Positions 46,575-59,123 of a DNA stretch of 64,000 nt are shown piece by piece. Source of the stretch: Immersiella caudata. Its lineage: Eukaryota > Ascomycota > Sordariomycetes > Sordariales > Lasiosphaeriaceae. The notes under the pieces are model-generated. The model had not been told where the DNA came from. It saw only the letters and a list, made by a program, of their open reading frames with translations, and made no database searches. Positions within the stretch are counted from its first letter, which is position 1. Each line of letters opens with the position of its first letter. The stretch is from the NCBI GenBank assembly GCA_030512335.1, contig JAULSU010000004.1, positions 2,790,001-2,854,000 of the forward strand. The letters run 5' to 3'. The translations under genes were made by a program, and so were the position numbers.

Positions 46575-49500
46575 ATGGCATTCCAAACCAATGTTCTACG
46601 AGGAGGCGAGTGGGTGACGGAGACCATCAACCTCCAGGCCGTTCTGAAGGCAGGCTCCAGCGCCCCAGGACCGAAGAAGCAACGCCTGCAAAAGGCACCG
46701 CAATGCGGTATCCTTACAAGAACAGTAGTCGAAAGTCATTTGGTCAACTCGATATTGCCCGTCCGGCTCAGGTCTCCTCAGCACAACGATGTTGCCTTTA
46801 TAGGGGTAAGTAAGGGTTTCGCACTTGGGGGATCCAGCCTACCCCCCACCCCTTTCTGCATGTCCCGTTGCTAGCACAGCAACGGGTCAACATCATCAGA
46901 ACAAGCCACGCTGATGGCTCCGCCTTGAGCAATGCCATTGGAAAACGGATACAAATATGCCTGGGCCCTGCGTGAGCTAACTGTTGTCAGGACCATGACG
47001 TTCGTATTCGTGAGCTGCGGAGGGATGGACAGCTCAAAGAGGTTGCCAGAAAAAGCGACTTCGGGTCTCGTATTCGAAACGCCTGCGTTATTGGGAATTT
47101 CGACATCAGGGAGGCTGACGACGAAGCTCCCACACCAACTTCAATCAAAGCCGAGGCCAACAGCCCGATGTCGGTCGGGGTCTCCTCGTCAGAATTGGCA
47201 TCGTCCAAACGTCGACTACTGCCACCTCAACTGCTCATGGTAGTGCTGGAGTGTGGCGACTGTGTGTTCTTGTTTATGCACCAGGGATCAGATGGGAAGC
47301 TGGTGTTTGTCACAACCCGCTGTCCCAGCCCAAGAGAGCAACTTGTGTACCCGGGATTTCACTTGGCTATCGACCCAAGCTCTCGCTATGTGGTCCTCGC
47401 CTGCGCCCAAGACTTCTTTGTGGTCTACGAGCTTGAGTCCCACGATAACCTCAGCGAAAAAATTCTCCGGAAGGAGCCCCTGGTGCCGGTCAAGTCACAA
47501 CGTCCGCGAAGTGTTCAAGGTGTCATCCACAAGGTACACTTCCTCTATCCCAGGCCCGGGGACGACCACCATGTTATTCTCCTCCTGATTGTGGTCAGGA
47601 ACGGCCGCTCGAGGATGATAACATACGAGTGGGCGGTGGGAGACGATCTGAGAACCGTATTTGCCGAAGATAAACATGGCCACCGCATGCCGGTGGAGAA
47701 CCAGATGCCGGTCTTAATCATCCCTTTGACCGTCAAGTCAGCTTTCATCGCCATATCTCCGGACCAAGTGGCAGTTTGCACGGAAGCGCTGTACGGGCCC
47801 CCCAACTTCGAGACGATTGAAATGCAGAACCCGCCTGCGACGAGAAACTATCATGGACGGCACCAACCGCTTTGGACTGCTTGGGCAAGGCCTTTCAGGC
47901 TTTCACCGTACTTCGAAGGCCGGGACTGCATATATTTGGCAAGGGAGGACGGTGTGGTGATTTTCATCGAGGCGGATTCTGATAGTGCATTGGACCGCAG
48001 TACTTTCATGGACACCTTCGACTCGAACATCTCCAGCGCCTTCACTTGTCTATTCGACCAATACACTGATGTGCTCATCTTAGGCAGCGATTCTGGCCCG
48101 GGTGCCATCTGGAAGGTCCCCGCCAGGCAGCCCCTGGAGCTCCTTGGCACCCTGCCCAACTGGTCACCATCAGTCGACTTTGTGACTACCGACGCGTTCT
48201 CTACGTGGAACCAAGAGTTCGGGGCCAATCTTGAACAGATTGTCCCATGGCAAAAGGAAATTCTCCGTACGAAGCCCGACCGGTTGTTCGCTACTTCGGG
48301 CCACGGACAGAAAGGGTCCATCACTGAGTACCGGTATGGACTGAAGGCAGCCATTGGCTTGGATCTTGATTATGGCTACGAGGCGAAGGAGGCCTGGCTT
48401 ATTCCGTGGAGGAACTTGATGGGGGAAACAGGATACCATCTCCTCCTCTCCATGCCTGACCACACGGAGGTTCTACCGTTTCCCGAGGACCTCTCCTCTG
48501 TCAAAGAGATAAAGGCAGGAGACCTTCTGTACGACCTTTCGTCCCCCACTTTAGCTGTGTCATACAACAGGGACTTTCTTATCCAGGTCACTACCAAATC
48601 TGTCGGCGTGGCGAAGTTTGTCAATAGGTGAGATCAAAAATCCGAAGACGTACCCCCTTATATCCTTGGCTAGGCACTGACCAAATCGTAGCTTTTCCCT
48701 CCAATTCACTATGGAAAGGGTATTGCCGTCCACGGACAAATCTGTGGTGTCCGATGCGTGCATTCAAGGCTGCTATGTGGCGGTTTCGACACATACTGAG
48801 GCCCAATACCACATCCATACGCTTAGAGTAGACTTGGAGCGTCTTTCTTTCACCCCACTTAGAAGCATTGCGATCAACGGAGACGTCACATGTCTGGCCA
48901 TAGGACCAGGAAACACAGTCCTGGTCGGCGTTTGGAGAGAGGGCCGGCCGTTTCTGTCCAGGGCTCCAATAGAGCCCTCGACCGACGAAAACGATCCTGG
49001 GTTGGTGGATACTTGGGACCTGAATCAATGTAAGTGTCAGTTCCCACTGGCTGAACAAGCCCCGGCGCCCATGCCCTGTTTGGCTGATATGGTTTAGGTT
49101 TTGAACATGACGACCCCAACTTCCAGATCAGCTTTGAAGCTATATCAAGCATTGCCTCTGCTTGGGGCAGTATCTTCGTTGGCACTCGCAGCGGCGAGGT
49201 GATTAAGCTCAGTGATCTCAAAGTACCAGAGTACGAGAGGTACGGGTCCACTACGGTGAAAATCACAAGCGGTCGCAACTCGAACATCACTGGGCCTACC
49301 CTCCTCATCACCTGCGATAAGCACCTAGTGCTCCTGAGGGACAATGGCACCGAAAGTTCGTTGTCCCACGCCAGCAGATCAAAAGACAGGCTGAGAGTGT
49401 GGGCTGTCGACGAGAGCAAACCGTCCGCTCTATCAGCGACGGTAGACTACGCCATTCCTACGGAAATACCATGTGGCAGCCCCGAAACCACACCCATCCT

Positions 49501-50866
49501 CATGGTATCGGGAACAAAGTTGCTCTTCGCAGAGGTGCAAGAGCAGCCCGGCCCTGTTCATCGACATCTGCCGGTGAGCGGGACGCCGATGAAAGTCATC
49601 TACTCACATCACCTCCAGTGCCTTGTTGCCGCGGTAAACAAGGAAGACAAGCCGACGTTGATGTTCATTGATCCTGACACAGGCGAGGATCTGGGCCGGC
49701 CCATGGACAAGAAAACGAACACGGCCGTTGACTTCATCTCGGGGCTGGGCAAAAAAGGCGACAGGATATTCGGCCTGACAGAGTGGGACTTCAAGAAAGA
49801 TGGCAACGTATGGCGGTACATTCTCGTCACAACCAGGGATGGCCGCATGATCGTGGTCTCGACTTCTAGGGGCGAGGCCCGCGAGGATAGGTCGTCGACA
49901 ATCAAGTACTGGATGCAGTTTCAAAGGAAAGGATATGATCGTCCCGTATATTCTGTCGTTGGCTACGACGAAGGCTTGATCTATTGCGTTGGGCAGACTA
50001 TCCATTGGGATGTGCTTGATGCGGTAGATAAAAAGCTCAAAGAAGTCAAGACGTTCGCGCTAGGGTCGCCTGCGACGAGCCTCCGGATCGCCAACGGTAA
50101 GCTCATGGCTCTCACTAGCCGGGACTCGCTTGAAATCATCGACCACGCGCCAGCAGAGGGCGATTCGACAGGGCAGAGCCACGTCGACCCCAAAGCTCGC
50201 AACGCAATCCATATGATAGAAGTGGCGGGTACGCAACCCGAGGAGCCCTTGGGAGGCATCGTCCTGGTTGCGGACAGGGACTGCGGGGTTTCTGGCCTCT
50301 GGGTGCCCTGGCAGAGTCATGGGAGGGACTGCGAGGTGGTTTTCGAAGCAGAACTTCCCACATCGATCCGTCGATTCCGCCGGGGTCGGACTCGGCCAAT
50401 TTGGGAGCAGGGGCATCATTATCCCAAGTATGGTCGCCTAGTGAGCACACTTGACGACGCTGAAATTCTCGGCATATCGCTGGACGGATCGCTGCAGCAC
50501 TTCACCCTTCTAAATCTCGATGCTTGGCGGCTGCTGCGATTTATTCAGAACATCGCGCTCACCAACGAGGAGCTATACCCGTTTACACACGAGCAGATCG
50601 ACGACTACTCCGATTTTGACCCGGAGCCGCGGATGGACAGGGGCTTGGAGATGCATGTGGACGGGGACATGCTCCGGCGGTGCCTCGAGAAGCGGGCTCT
50701 CCAGAGGCTCCTCTCTTGGCCAGCCCATGAAAACCGCTTCGTAGAGCTATTGGCTGCCTTGGATGACGGCGAGCATGTTGCTGGGTGGACCCTAACAGCG
50801 TCCAGGGAGCAGCTGTTTACGCTTGCATATGACATCCTCGATTACTTCCTGCGGCCAGCTTTATAG
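46575..50866 (+). CDS. MMS1_N-domain DDB1/CPSF-A-like WD-propeller protein
   Basis: Exons 46575-46805, 46991-48627, 48692-49029 and 49098-50866 encode 1324 aa. The start is MAFQTNVLRGGEWVTETINL. The first splice gives NDVAFIG|DHDVRIRELRRDGQ, then KSDFGSRIRN, an MMS1_N family pattern. Predicted strands with recurring hydrophobic repeats fit the triple beta-propeller of the DDB1, CPSF160 and Rik1 superfamily. Such proteins act as adaptors in cullin ligases or as RNA-processing scaffolds. Fungal relatives are often labelled thermotolerance proteins without biochemical proof. The C-terminal EQLFTLAYDILDYFLRPAL suits this fungal clade. A canonical CPSF_A C-terminal domain is not obvious, so the partner is unknown. 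Intron 1 (185 nt) contains a strong hairpin. Confidence 0.84.
46864..46886 (+). other. 9-bp perfect hairpin inside intron 1 of the MMS1_N gene
   Basis: CCCGTTGCT and AGCAACGGG form a perfect inverted repeat around a 5-nt loop (AGCAC). It lies in the middle of a 185-nt intron, long for this window. The loop also contains a CAG that could act as a decoy acceptor. Confidence 0.85.
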
Positions 50867-52103
50867 AGGGGTGGAGCCCCAGCACCTTGATAGACAAGAG
50901 TAGTTTGCCTTGCTAGAGGCTTATGTAGGTGTAACAGTCACAAAGTATACAAGACGAAAAGAGTCAAGTCCAGATGTCGTGGCGGGGGGAGAACGGCGCG
51001 AAGCCGCCATTAGTCGCGCGCCCTGTGAGGAAGAGGTGGTGTGTGGGGTAAAAAGCCATGCACAAAGTGAAAATAAAATCGGGTCAAAATTCCCTTTCGT
51101 CTAGCTCTGCGTCATCCTTCAAGCTGTTTAGTCATAGTTTTAGGAGTTGCTTGTGCTCTGCCCCGCAGCATCCGCTGTGGTATGGAAGGTAAGCGAAAGC
51201 GTCCAGGTAAGTATAGTAAGGGTTTGCGCCAGGGCTGCACAGGGCAGAAAAGTTACCCGAAAGGCCGGAAAAACCTTAAGGTGGGCCAGTTAAAAGTACC
51301 TAATAGGGAGCATGTTAACTATTTTACACGTAACTACAGTATGGATGTCGACCGCTGCGAATTGGTTACGGTTTGGGGAACTGCACAGCGGACAAGTGGG
51401 CACTCAAGCTAACTGGAAGTCAAGATTACTGTGGCTGCGTGTAAAAGTAAAATACCCACTGTCAGGTATCTTCGGACTGGCCCACCTTAAGGTTTTTCCG
51501 GCCTTACGGGCGACTTTCTCTCCTGTGTAGCCCTGGCGCAAACCCCTGCTATACCTGACCTGGACGCTTTTACTAACCTTCCACACCACAGTAAGAAGAA
51601 ACGCAGATCCTTGCCCTCAGATTATGTCTTGTTCCCCCCGGCCGAAGAACTGCTGGTGGTTTGCTGCCGTATCCTTCATTGTCTTTGACCGTACGTGGAG
51701 TTCGCTGGCGAACGGTTGAAAAAAAGGACACCGGAAAGAAAGATTTCCTCCCTCTGTCGGCAAAGGTAAGACATCCCCGCCCCTCCCCCCAAGCTGTGCC
51801 CCACGTAAAACACCGCCCGCAACGATCCGCCACGCCCAAAGTCCTATTTTCTCTGACTTCGTCCCCCGCAGAGGCAACCACGCTCTTGCCCACTACCTTG
51901 ATAAACTCTTCCATCCTAAAAGAAAGTTTGTCGTAAAGAACGTAAAAAGGGCCAGTTTTGATCTCTAGCTTGTTTGCAGCTGCTGCCTCCGATCGCACGC
52001 ACGCAACAACCGATAATTTTCCCACACACAATACAACCCCCACCTTTTCCGCACACACAGCCACATACCTAAACGCAACACCAACACCGCGACTCTATTC
52101 CAG
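50867..52103. other. intergenic, 1.2 kb, with a foldback element
   Basis: The left part is the 3' UTR of the MMS1_N gene. The foldback element occupies 51175-51591. The rest (51592-52103) is the eIF5B promoter and a C/A-rich leader, ending ACACCAACACCGCGACTC before the start region. Confidence 0.6.
51175..51591. mobile_element. 417-bp foldback / MITE-like element
   Basis: Two arms of about 170 bp, 51175-51345 and 51421-51591, are inverted copies of each other around a loop of about 75 bp. The outer ends both read CTGTGGTRTGGAAGGT inward. Strongly shared blocks are AAAGCGTCCAGG, GGGTTTGCGCCAGGGCT, AGGCCGGAAAAACCTTAAGG and GTGGGCCAGT. Arms differ by scattered substitutions, several of which are G/A or C/T. 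There is no transposase frame, and I see no clear target-site duplication. A nonautonomous DNA element is the simplest reading; an RNA hairpin gene is a weaker alternative. Confidence 0.8.
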
Positions 52104-55100
52104 ATGGCGCCCAAAAAGAAGAACGCCGGCAAGAAGGGCAACGATGACTGGGAAGCCGAAGCCCTCGGCGAGACCCCGGCCGCGCCCGATGCCGCTGCAC
52201 CCCCCGCAGCCGAGGAGGATGATGCCCCCGCCGGAGGCGGTGGTTTGATGAACCTGATGCGTAAGAACAAGGAGAAGAGGAAGAAGAAGGGGCTTAGCGA
52301 AGATTTTGTTGAGGGAGAGACGGCCCCCGGCGCAACAGACGGGGCGGCCGAGGTCGAGGTGAAGGCGCCGGTGGAGGCAAATCTAGATGATGAGTTTGCG
52401 CTACCGGATAAAAAGGGGAAGGGGAAGCAGCCTGCAGGGAAGAAGTTGGAGGAGGAGACGAAGGCGGACGAGGAGGTTGATGACAGCGGGAAAGTGTTGA
52501 CGAAGGCGGAGAAGGAGAAGTTGAAGAAGGAGAAGGAGAAGCAGAGGAAGAAGGAGCTGGTGAGTTTTCTGGCTCGAGGGCCAGATGTGAGTCGGTTGCT
52601 AATACGGGTGTTGGGCAGGCTGCGAAGAAGAAGGCTGCTGGCGGGACTCAACCGGCCAAGGCGGAGCCTGCGAAAGCCGCTGCTGCCGAGAAGAAGGATG
52701 ATGCTCCGGTTGCCACTCCGGCTGCTGATGCCGGTGGGAAAAAGAAGAAGATCCCGGCTCACTTGCTGGCGATTCAGAAACAGCAGGAGGAGCTGCGTCG
52801 CAAACGTGAGGAGGCGGAGCGTCTCGCAGCCGAGGAGAAGGCCAGAATAGAAGAGGAGGAGCGTCAGGCTTCCGAAGAGGCGAAGCGCAAAGAGGAGGAG
52901 AGGGCAAGAAAAAAGCAAAAAGAGAAGGAGAAGATCGAGCAGCTCAAGAAGGAGGGCAAGTTCCTCACCAAGGCGCAGAAAGAAGAGAAGGCTCGCAATG
53001 AGAGAAAGTTGCAGCAGATGATTGCGGCCGGTATCAAGGTTGGTGGTCTTGAAGAGGGCGAGGAGGCTGCGCCCGCACCAAAGAAGAAGCCTGAGCAGAA
53101 GAAGCGCCCTGCTGGTCGTAGACAAGAAAAGGTGAGCTGGCCTTCTGTGTGCTGGGCATATCCAAAGCCGAGCAGCGACGCGGACCTGTGCTGACGGATA
53201 TTTAGATCGACGAGGAGAAGGCTCTTGCTGAGGCCGCTGAGCGGGCTAGGCTGCAAGCCGAAGCCGCCGCTAAGGAAGCCAAAGAAAAGGAGCGTCTCGC
53301 GCGCGAAAAGGCAGAGGCGGAAGCCGCCGCAAAGGCTGCCGCCGCTGCCGCAGAGGATAGCGTCGATGAGGACTGGGAGGCTGCCGCCGCCTCTGACAAT
53401 GAGGGCGTCAAGGACAGCTGGGATGCCGACTCTGACGAGGATAAAGCACAGGCAAAGATTGATTCCGCAAAATCAGCTGCTGCCAACGGGAAGAAGGTTC
53501 AAGAGGACTCCGAATCGGAAGAGGACGAAGATGACTCCGAAGAGGACGAGTCGTCGGAGGACGAGCAGGCCACGGCAGCTCAGCTCGCCGAGGCTCAAAG
53601 AAAGAGGGAGGCAGCCGACCGCCGCGAGAAGGCACACCAAGAGGCACTAGCTGCCCGATCCAAGGATAACCTCCGCTCTCCTATCTGCTGTATTCTTGGC
53701 CACGTCGATACCGGCAAGACGAAGCTGCTTGACAAGATTCGTCAAACAAATGTCCAAGAAGGCGAAGCGGGCGGTATCACGCAGCAGATCGGTGCGACGT
53801 ACTTCCCTGCTGATGCCATCAAGCAAAAGACAGCAGTCGTCAACAAGGACGGCAAGTTCGAGCTCAAGGTCCCCGGCCTTCTCATCATCGATACCCCTGG
53901 TCACGAGTCTTTCTCTAACCTCCGCTCCCGTGGTTCGTCGCTGTGCAACATCGCTATCTTGGTGGTTGATATCATGCACGGTCTCGAACCTCAGACACTG
54001 GAGTCCATGAAGCTTCTCCGTGACCGCAAGACACCCTTCATCGTTGCCCTCAACAAGATCGATCGTCTTTATGGCTGGAAGAAGATTGACAACAACGGAT
54101 TCCAAGAGAGTTTGGCGTTGCAAAACAAGGCTGTCCAGAACGAGTTCAAGAACCGTCTTGAGCAGACCAAGCTTGCTTTTGCTGAGCAGGGCTTCAACTC
54201 TGAGCTCTTCTACGAGAACAAGTCTATGGCCAAGTTTGTGTCGTTGGTGCCCACGTCTGCCCACACCGGTGAGGGTATCCCCGACATGCTCAAGCTGATT
54301 GTGCAGCTCACCCAAGAGCGCATGGTGGGATCGCTCATGTACCTCTCCGAGGTCCAGGCTACCGTTCTCGAAGTCAAACAGATTGAAGGATTTGGCATGA
54401 CTATCGATGTCATCCTCTCCAACGGTATTCTTAGGGAAGGCGATCGCATCGTTCTATGTGGTGTTGAGGGTGTCATCAAGACAAATATCAGAGCCCTGCT
54501 TACACCCGCTCCCCTAAGGGAACTCCGTCTTAAATCTGCCTATGTCCACAACAAGGAGGTCAAGGCGGCTCTTGGTGTCAAGATCAGTGCTCCTGGTCTC
54601 GAAGGCGCCATTGCCGGCTCCCGCCTGCTTGTGGTTGGCCCTGATGACGACGAGTCGGACCTTGAGGATGAAGTCGAGTCGGATCTTGCCACCCTTTTCA
54701 GCCGTGTCGAGAAGTCGGGTCGTGGTGTGAGCGTCCAGGCGTCTACGCTTGGCTCTCTTGAAGCCTTGCTTGACTTCTTGAAGGACTGCAAGATTCCTGT
54801 GGCGAACGTGGGCATTGGTCCGGTCTTCAAGCGTGATGTCATGCAGTGTGGTATCATGTTGGAGAAGGCCCGCGACTATGCTGTCATGCTTTGCTTCGAT
54901 GTCAAGGTAGACAAGGAAGCACAGGCATATGCTGATGAGCAAGGCGTGAAGATCTTCACGGCTGACATCATCTACCATCTCTTCGACCAGTTCACCAAGC
55001 ACATGGCTGAGCTCACAGAAAAGAAAAAGGAAGAGTCCAAGCTGCTGGCTGTTTTCCCCTGCGTCTTGAGTACAGTTGCCGTTTTCAACAAGACAGGTCC

Positions 55101-55512
55101 CATTGTCATTGGCGTCGACGTCGTTGAGGGTCAGCTGAGGATCAACACCCCTATTGCAGCAGTCAAGACCAACTCTGTCACGGGCACAAGGGAGGTCATT
55201 TCCCTTGGAAGAGTGTAAGTTCTTTGTTTCAACATTCTAAACAGCGTTTTCTAATTAAGGAGTAGGACGTCCATCGAGCGGGAGCACAAGCAGATCCAGG
55301 TATGCAAGAAGGGGCAACCATCAGTAGCCATCAAGATCGAGACGGGCGGCCACCAGCCAGCATACGGCCGCCAGCTCGAGGAGCCGGACCAGCTCTTCAG
55401 CCAGATCTCGCGTGCCAGCATCAACTGCCTCAAGGATTTCTACCGCAAGGATGTCAGCAACGACGAGTGGCAATTGATCATTAAGCTGAAGCCCATGTTC
55501 GACATTGCTTAG
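52104..55512 (+). CDS. FUN12: translation initiation factor eIF5B (IF2-type GTPase)
   Basis: Exons 52104-52559, 52619-53131, 53206-55214 and 55266-55512 encode 1074 aa. eIF5B is the GTPase that drives 40S-60S subunit joining. Residues 1-480 are a highly charged Lys/Glu/Ala-rich disordered region with long coiled-coil stretches (EELRRKREEAERLAAEEKAR). The GTPase domain starts near residue 480 with G1 GHVDTGKT (from about 488), Switch I GITQQIGATYFP, G3 DTPGHESF and G4 NKIDRLYGW. Domain II is followed by domain III with KARDYAVMLCFDVKVDKEAQ nearby. The C-terminal domain IV ends DVSNDEWQLIIKLKPMFDIA. A His in DTPGHE is the catalytic one. Large opposite-strand frames over the repetitive N-terminus are composition shadows. 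Confidence 0.97.
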
Positions 55513-56476
55513 TCGCTCCTGGGCTGAGTCTCGCAGCTGTGGAGATGTAATGGACCGAAATCGAAAAGTTGCATCCTCACATCCACCCCCCTTCACCTGT
55601 ACTAAATTACTTGACTTGCTTGTTTGCATTTTCCACTCTGGGTTTTCTTTTTCCCTCTCCACGATATTCCATTTAAACATCTTTTTCATCTCATGGACGA
55701 CAAGGGGGCACAGGTGGCGAAAAGCTTGGGGAGAGTGAGGCGAGGGGGGAATGTGGATGGATGGATGTCTCCTTTGGTATGGTGATCACATATGGCACCA
55801 CTTTTGGCTGTGCCTAAGACGGGGACTTTTTCTTGGCTTTTGCTTATCTTTTAGAGAAAAAGATAAAAAGCACGTCAGTTGTCGCTACTGCTATAGGGGA
55901 TAAAAAGTCTAAGAGCACCTGTCTTATATGCCAGTGATTTGAGACGGGTATTTTTCGTTTGAACAGGGATAGGGCACGGTAAATTGGTAGTAATCTGCCT
56001 CAACAAAAGCCTACGCCAGGAAGATGGCAGAGCTACTCGCAAACTAGAAAACATGGTTGAAGTCTTGTCTTTGTATGTGCAATTGACTCTAAGGCTGATG
56101 AGGTGAAACTACCCTTATAAGAAAGAGAGAGAGAGAGTACACAACCTTGCTCATCCCTCACCCAGGGCCCTGTCCAAGCTGTGGAGCCCATCATTGCCAC
56201 CAAGACTTCATGCTCTAAAGGCGATCATCCAGTTTCATCAGGGTCGAGGGCCCCTCTGTACGTTAATTTCCCTTAGTCGTTTCTCAGTGGCCTAACTGCA
56301 CTTGCAATTACTAATCGTCCTCCCCTTTCCTTCCCAGTCAGACGCCCAATACATGCTTCGCTTCATGACATGTAACCCTTTCTATCAGAAGACCACCACC
56401 CGGTCGTCCCTCTGACCAAACCCTGGACAGAACGCACGGAAATTATCAAGAAAAGAAACGCCCTTGGTCATGATAT
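55513..56476. other. convergent 3' region, eIF5B / Hsp88
   Basis: This 964-bp gap lies between two stop codons. A (GA)n stretch lies near 56120-56135. AT-rich polyadenylation-like sequence occurs near 55850-55880. No gene is seen. Confidence 0.5.
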
Positions 56477-59123
56477 TTAGGGGTCGCCGGCCTCCTCAAC
56501 CTCAGGCTTCGGCGCATCTGCGTCTGCCATCTCCTCGTCCTTTCCGCCGTTGGCAGCCTTCTCAGCCTCGGCAACCTTGCGGGCCTCCTCCTCGGCGGCC
56601 TTCTTTGCTGCCCTCTCGGCCTCGACGCGGGCCTGAACAGCCTGCCTCTCAGCCTCGACCTTTTCGAAGTGGCGTTGAACGACAGGTCCGGCCAGAGCTC
56701 TGATTTCATCCATTTTCGCAATATAAACGGCCTTAGTGGTATCATCGCCCTCATCGTAGAGCCATTCCTGGGAAAAAAGGTTAGTACACTTGAATTTCGA
56801 GAGTTAGAAAGTCAGGCTTACCTCGCTCTCGTCCAGCTTCACGCGAATCTTGGACTTCTCGTCGTCGCTGGCAAGATCGGCGTATTGGTCGTCGAGCTTG
56901 TTGCGGAGCTCGTAGATATATGTCTCGAGTTCGTTCTTCTTCTCCTCGGTATCGGCGACCAACTTGTCCTCCATGATCATGGACGCCTCCTTCTCGGTTG
57001 CCGAGTTCTTGGCGTTGATATCCATGGACTGGACAGCGCTGACGATTGGCAGCTCGCCCTTGCGGACTTGCTTCTTGACCTTGCGCGTCTTGGGCTTCTC
57101 CTCCTTGTTGTCGGTATCCATAGCCTTGGGGAGAAGTTCTGTTAGCCTTTCACTCTGATCATGTACACCCCTCTCCTTCGAAGGTGGATTCAGTACATCA
57201 TCGTTGGTCTTGCGACGCTTCGACTCTCTGCCTGGACCCCCTTCCACTCCGCCGGAAAACCGGTGCGCAACACGCCCCCCAGGGCCAACACCCTCGTTCT
57301 TCATGAAAATACTCACATCAGCGTCCTTCTTCTCGTCGTCCTTGATCTCCTCCTCGACCTCCTGATCCTCAACATAATATCCGCTCTCGACGTTCAAGAT
57401 GCCGTGAATGTTGACGCGAGCCTTGAGCTTGCAGATCATGAAATCCTCCGGTGTGCCGGTGGGGGCAACACCCTTGACAGAGAACCGACCGATAAAGGGC
57501 GAGATCTTGCCGGGGAGCTGCTCAGGTTGGGCGTATCGTGCCTCCAGGTGGAATTGTTGCTTGCGGTAGAAGGTGAGAATCTTTGTGGACGGCAGCACAT
57601 TGCCCTTGTTGAAGACAGTGAGGCTGGTGTCCTCATCCGGAATGTCGGCATCTTTTTCCCAGCAGAACTCGATGGGGTAGCTGACGACGTCCTGAACCGA
57701 AAAGTCGCGGACCTTGAAAACGGGAGAGAGAATGGCGCAGCTGAAAGCGCAGCCGCGGGCAATCGCCTCATCCTGGTTAAGGGTGAATGAAAGGTTCTTG
57801 CCAAAGAAATTCTGGATGCGCTCCTTGATCGCGGGAACACGGCTGCCACCACCAACAACCTCGACAACATCGATATCCTCAACCTTGAGCTTTGCCTCGG
57901 CCAGGGCGTTCTCCAGAGTAGCGTCGACGCGAGCCAATACAGGCTCCACCATGGCCTCGAATTCTTGCCTGGTAACCATGGCGCGAACATCAATGTCGTT
58001 CATGAGGGACTCGATGTTGACGGGCGCTTGCTGGTTGGCAGAGAGGATCTTCTTCGCCTTCTCAGCGGCGGCCTGGACGCGGGTCATAGCTTTGGGATTT
58101 GTGGTGATGTCGACCTTGAACTTGCCGAGAAACTCCTTGTGCAGATGGTCGACGAGGGCCTTGTCGAAATTCCGGCCACCAAGATTGCGGTCGAAAGCAG
58201 TACCCTTGACGGCGAGCTCGCCCTTTCTGAACTCGACGATGGAGCACGTATAGTTGCTGTAGCCGACATCGACGAAAGCCACCCGGCGGGGCTTCTCGTC
58301 AGCCGTGGGGAGATCCAGCTTGGTGATACCATACCCGAGGGCAGCCGCTGTGGTATCGTTGATGAGGCGAAGAACCCTGAGGCCAGCAATTTCAGCGGCG
58401 TCAATCAAGGCCCTACGCTGGATATCGGTGAACCAGGCTGGTACGCTCAGGACCAAATCTCCCACGGGAAGCTTGATCTCGGCCGAAGTCATCTGCCTGA
58501 TCTTGTTCAGAAACATGGCAGTAAGCTGTGTGGCGGTGAACTTTTGCTTCTCGCCGAGGTACGTAACCTCGGCGCCGACTTGGCCATCGACATCGACCAA
58601 AGGCGCAGAGATGAACTGCTGCTCGACCTGAATATCGGGGTCGCTGAAGCTGCGGCCGAGCAAGCGCTTTAGGCTGCCGACGGTGTTCTTCAAGTTGGAA
58701 ATCTCTTGTGTCTTCGCGGCCTCGCCGAGATAGCGGGACTTGGGTCCGAAGCCAACGAGCGACCTATACAGCGACGAATCGCATGTCAGTATACGTGTAC
58801 AGAAAGTGTTGCGGAGAACCGGCACGGATTGGGAGGCGAAAACTCACGGAGTGGCTCGGTTGGAGACTTCATTGGTGATCTGTTGGAGGATATATCATCA
58901 GCGCACGCTCAAGTGGACGTCCGGATAAGAAGCACTGCAGGCTTGGGCCGAAAGACGGTTCAGAAAGATAGGGCTGTCACGCACCACATCGACACCCCGA
59001 TTCCGTGCGACGGCAACGACGGTGTTGAGCGCTCCGAAATCGACACCTAGGGAAAATCGTCAGCGATCACCTCCTGCACATGCGAGGGGATGGATGCGCA
59101 GCCAACATACCGACGACACTCAT
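56477..59123 (-). CDS. hsp88: Hsp110/Sse1-type chaperone (Hsp88), Hsp70 nucleotide-exchange factor
   Basis: Exons 59123-59111, 59046-58985, 58879-58848, 58763-57317, 57124-56822 and 56767-56477 encode 715 aa. Three tiny 5' exons build MSVVGVDFGALNTVVAVARN and NEVSNRATPSLVGF. Hsp110 proteins exchange ADP on cytosolic Hsp70 and act as holdases. Residues 1-380 form the ATPase domain, with INDTTAAALGYG, VAFVDVGYSNYTCSIVEF and EVVGGGSRVPAIKERI. The beta domain, acidic loop and helical C-terminus follow. The end is Glu/Ala-rich (AKKAAEEEARKVAEAEKAAN). I infer a 192-nt in-frame intron (57316-57125, GTGAGT...CCCCAAG with branch GGCTAAC). Splicing it gives EKKDAD|AMDTDNKEEK, the usual acidic loop. If it is retained, the protein gains 64 residues. 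Confidence 0.94.

Noticed and set aside
46878..46972. Extra exon in the MMS1_N gene
   Set aside because: The frame is open for about 30 codons, but its only donor would place exon 2 in the wrong phase. The single-intron model gives DHDVRIREL and closes the CDS.
51965..53125. 386-codon minus-strand ORF rich in Leu and Ser
   Set aside because: It mirrors the Lys/Glu-rich N-terminal region of eIF5B on the other strand. The composition explains the open frame.
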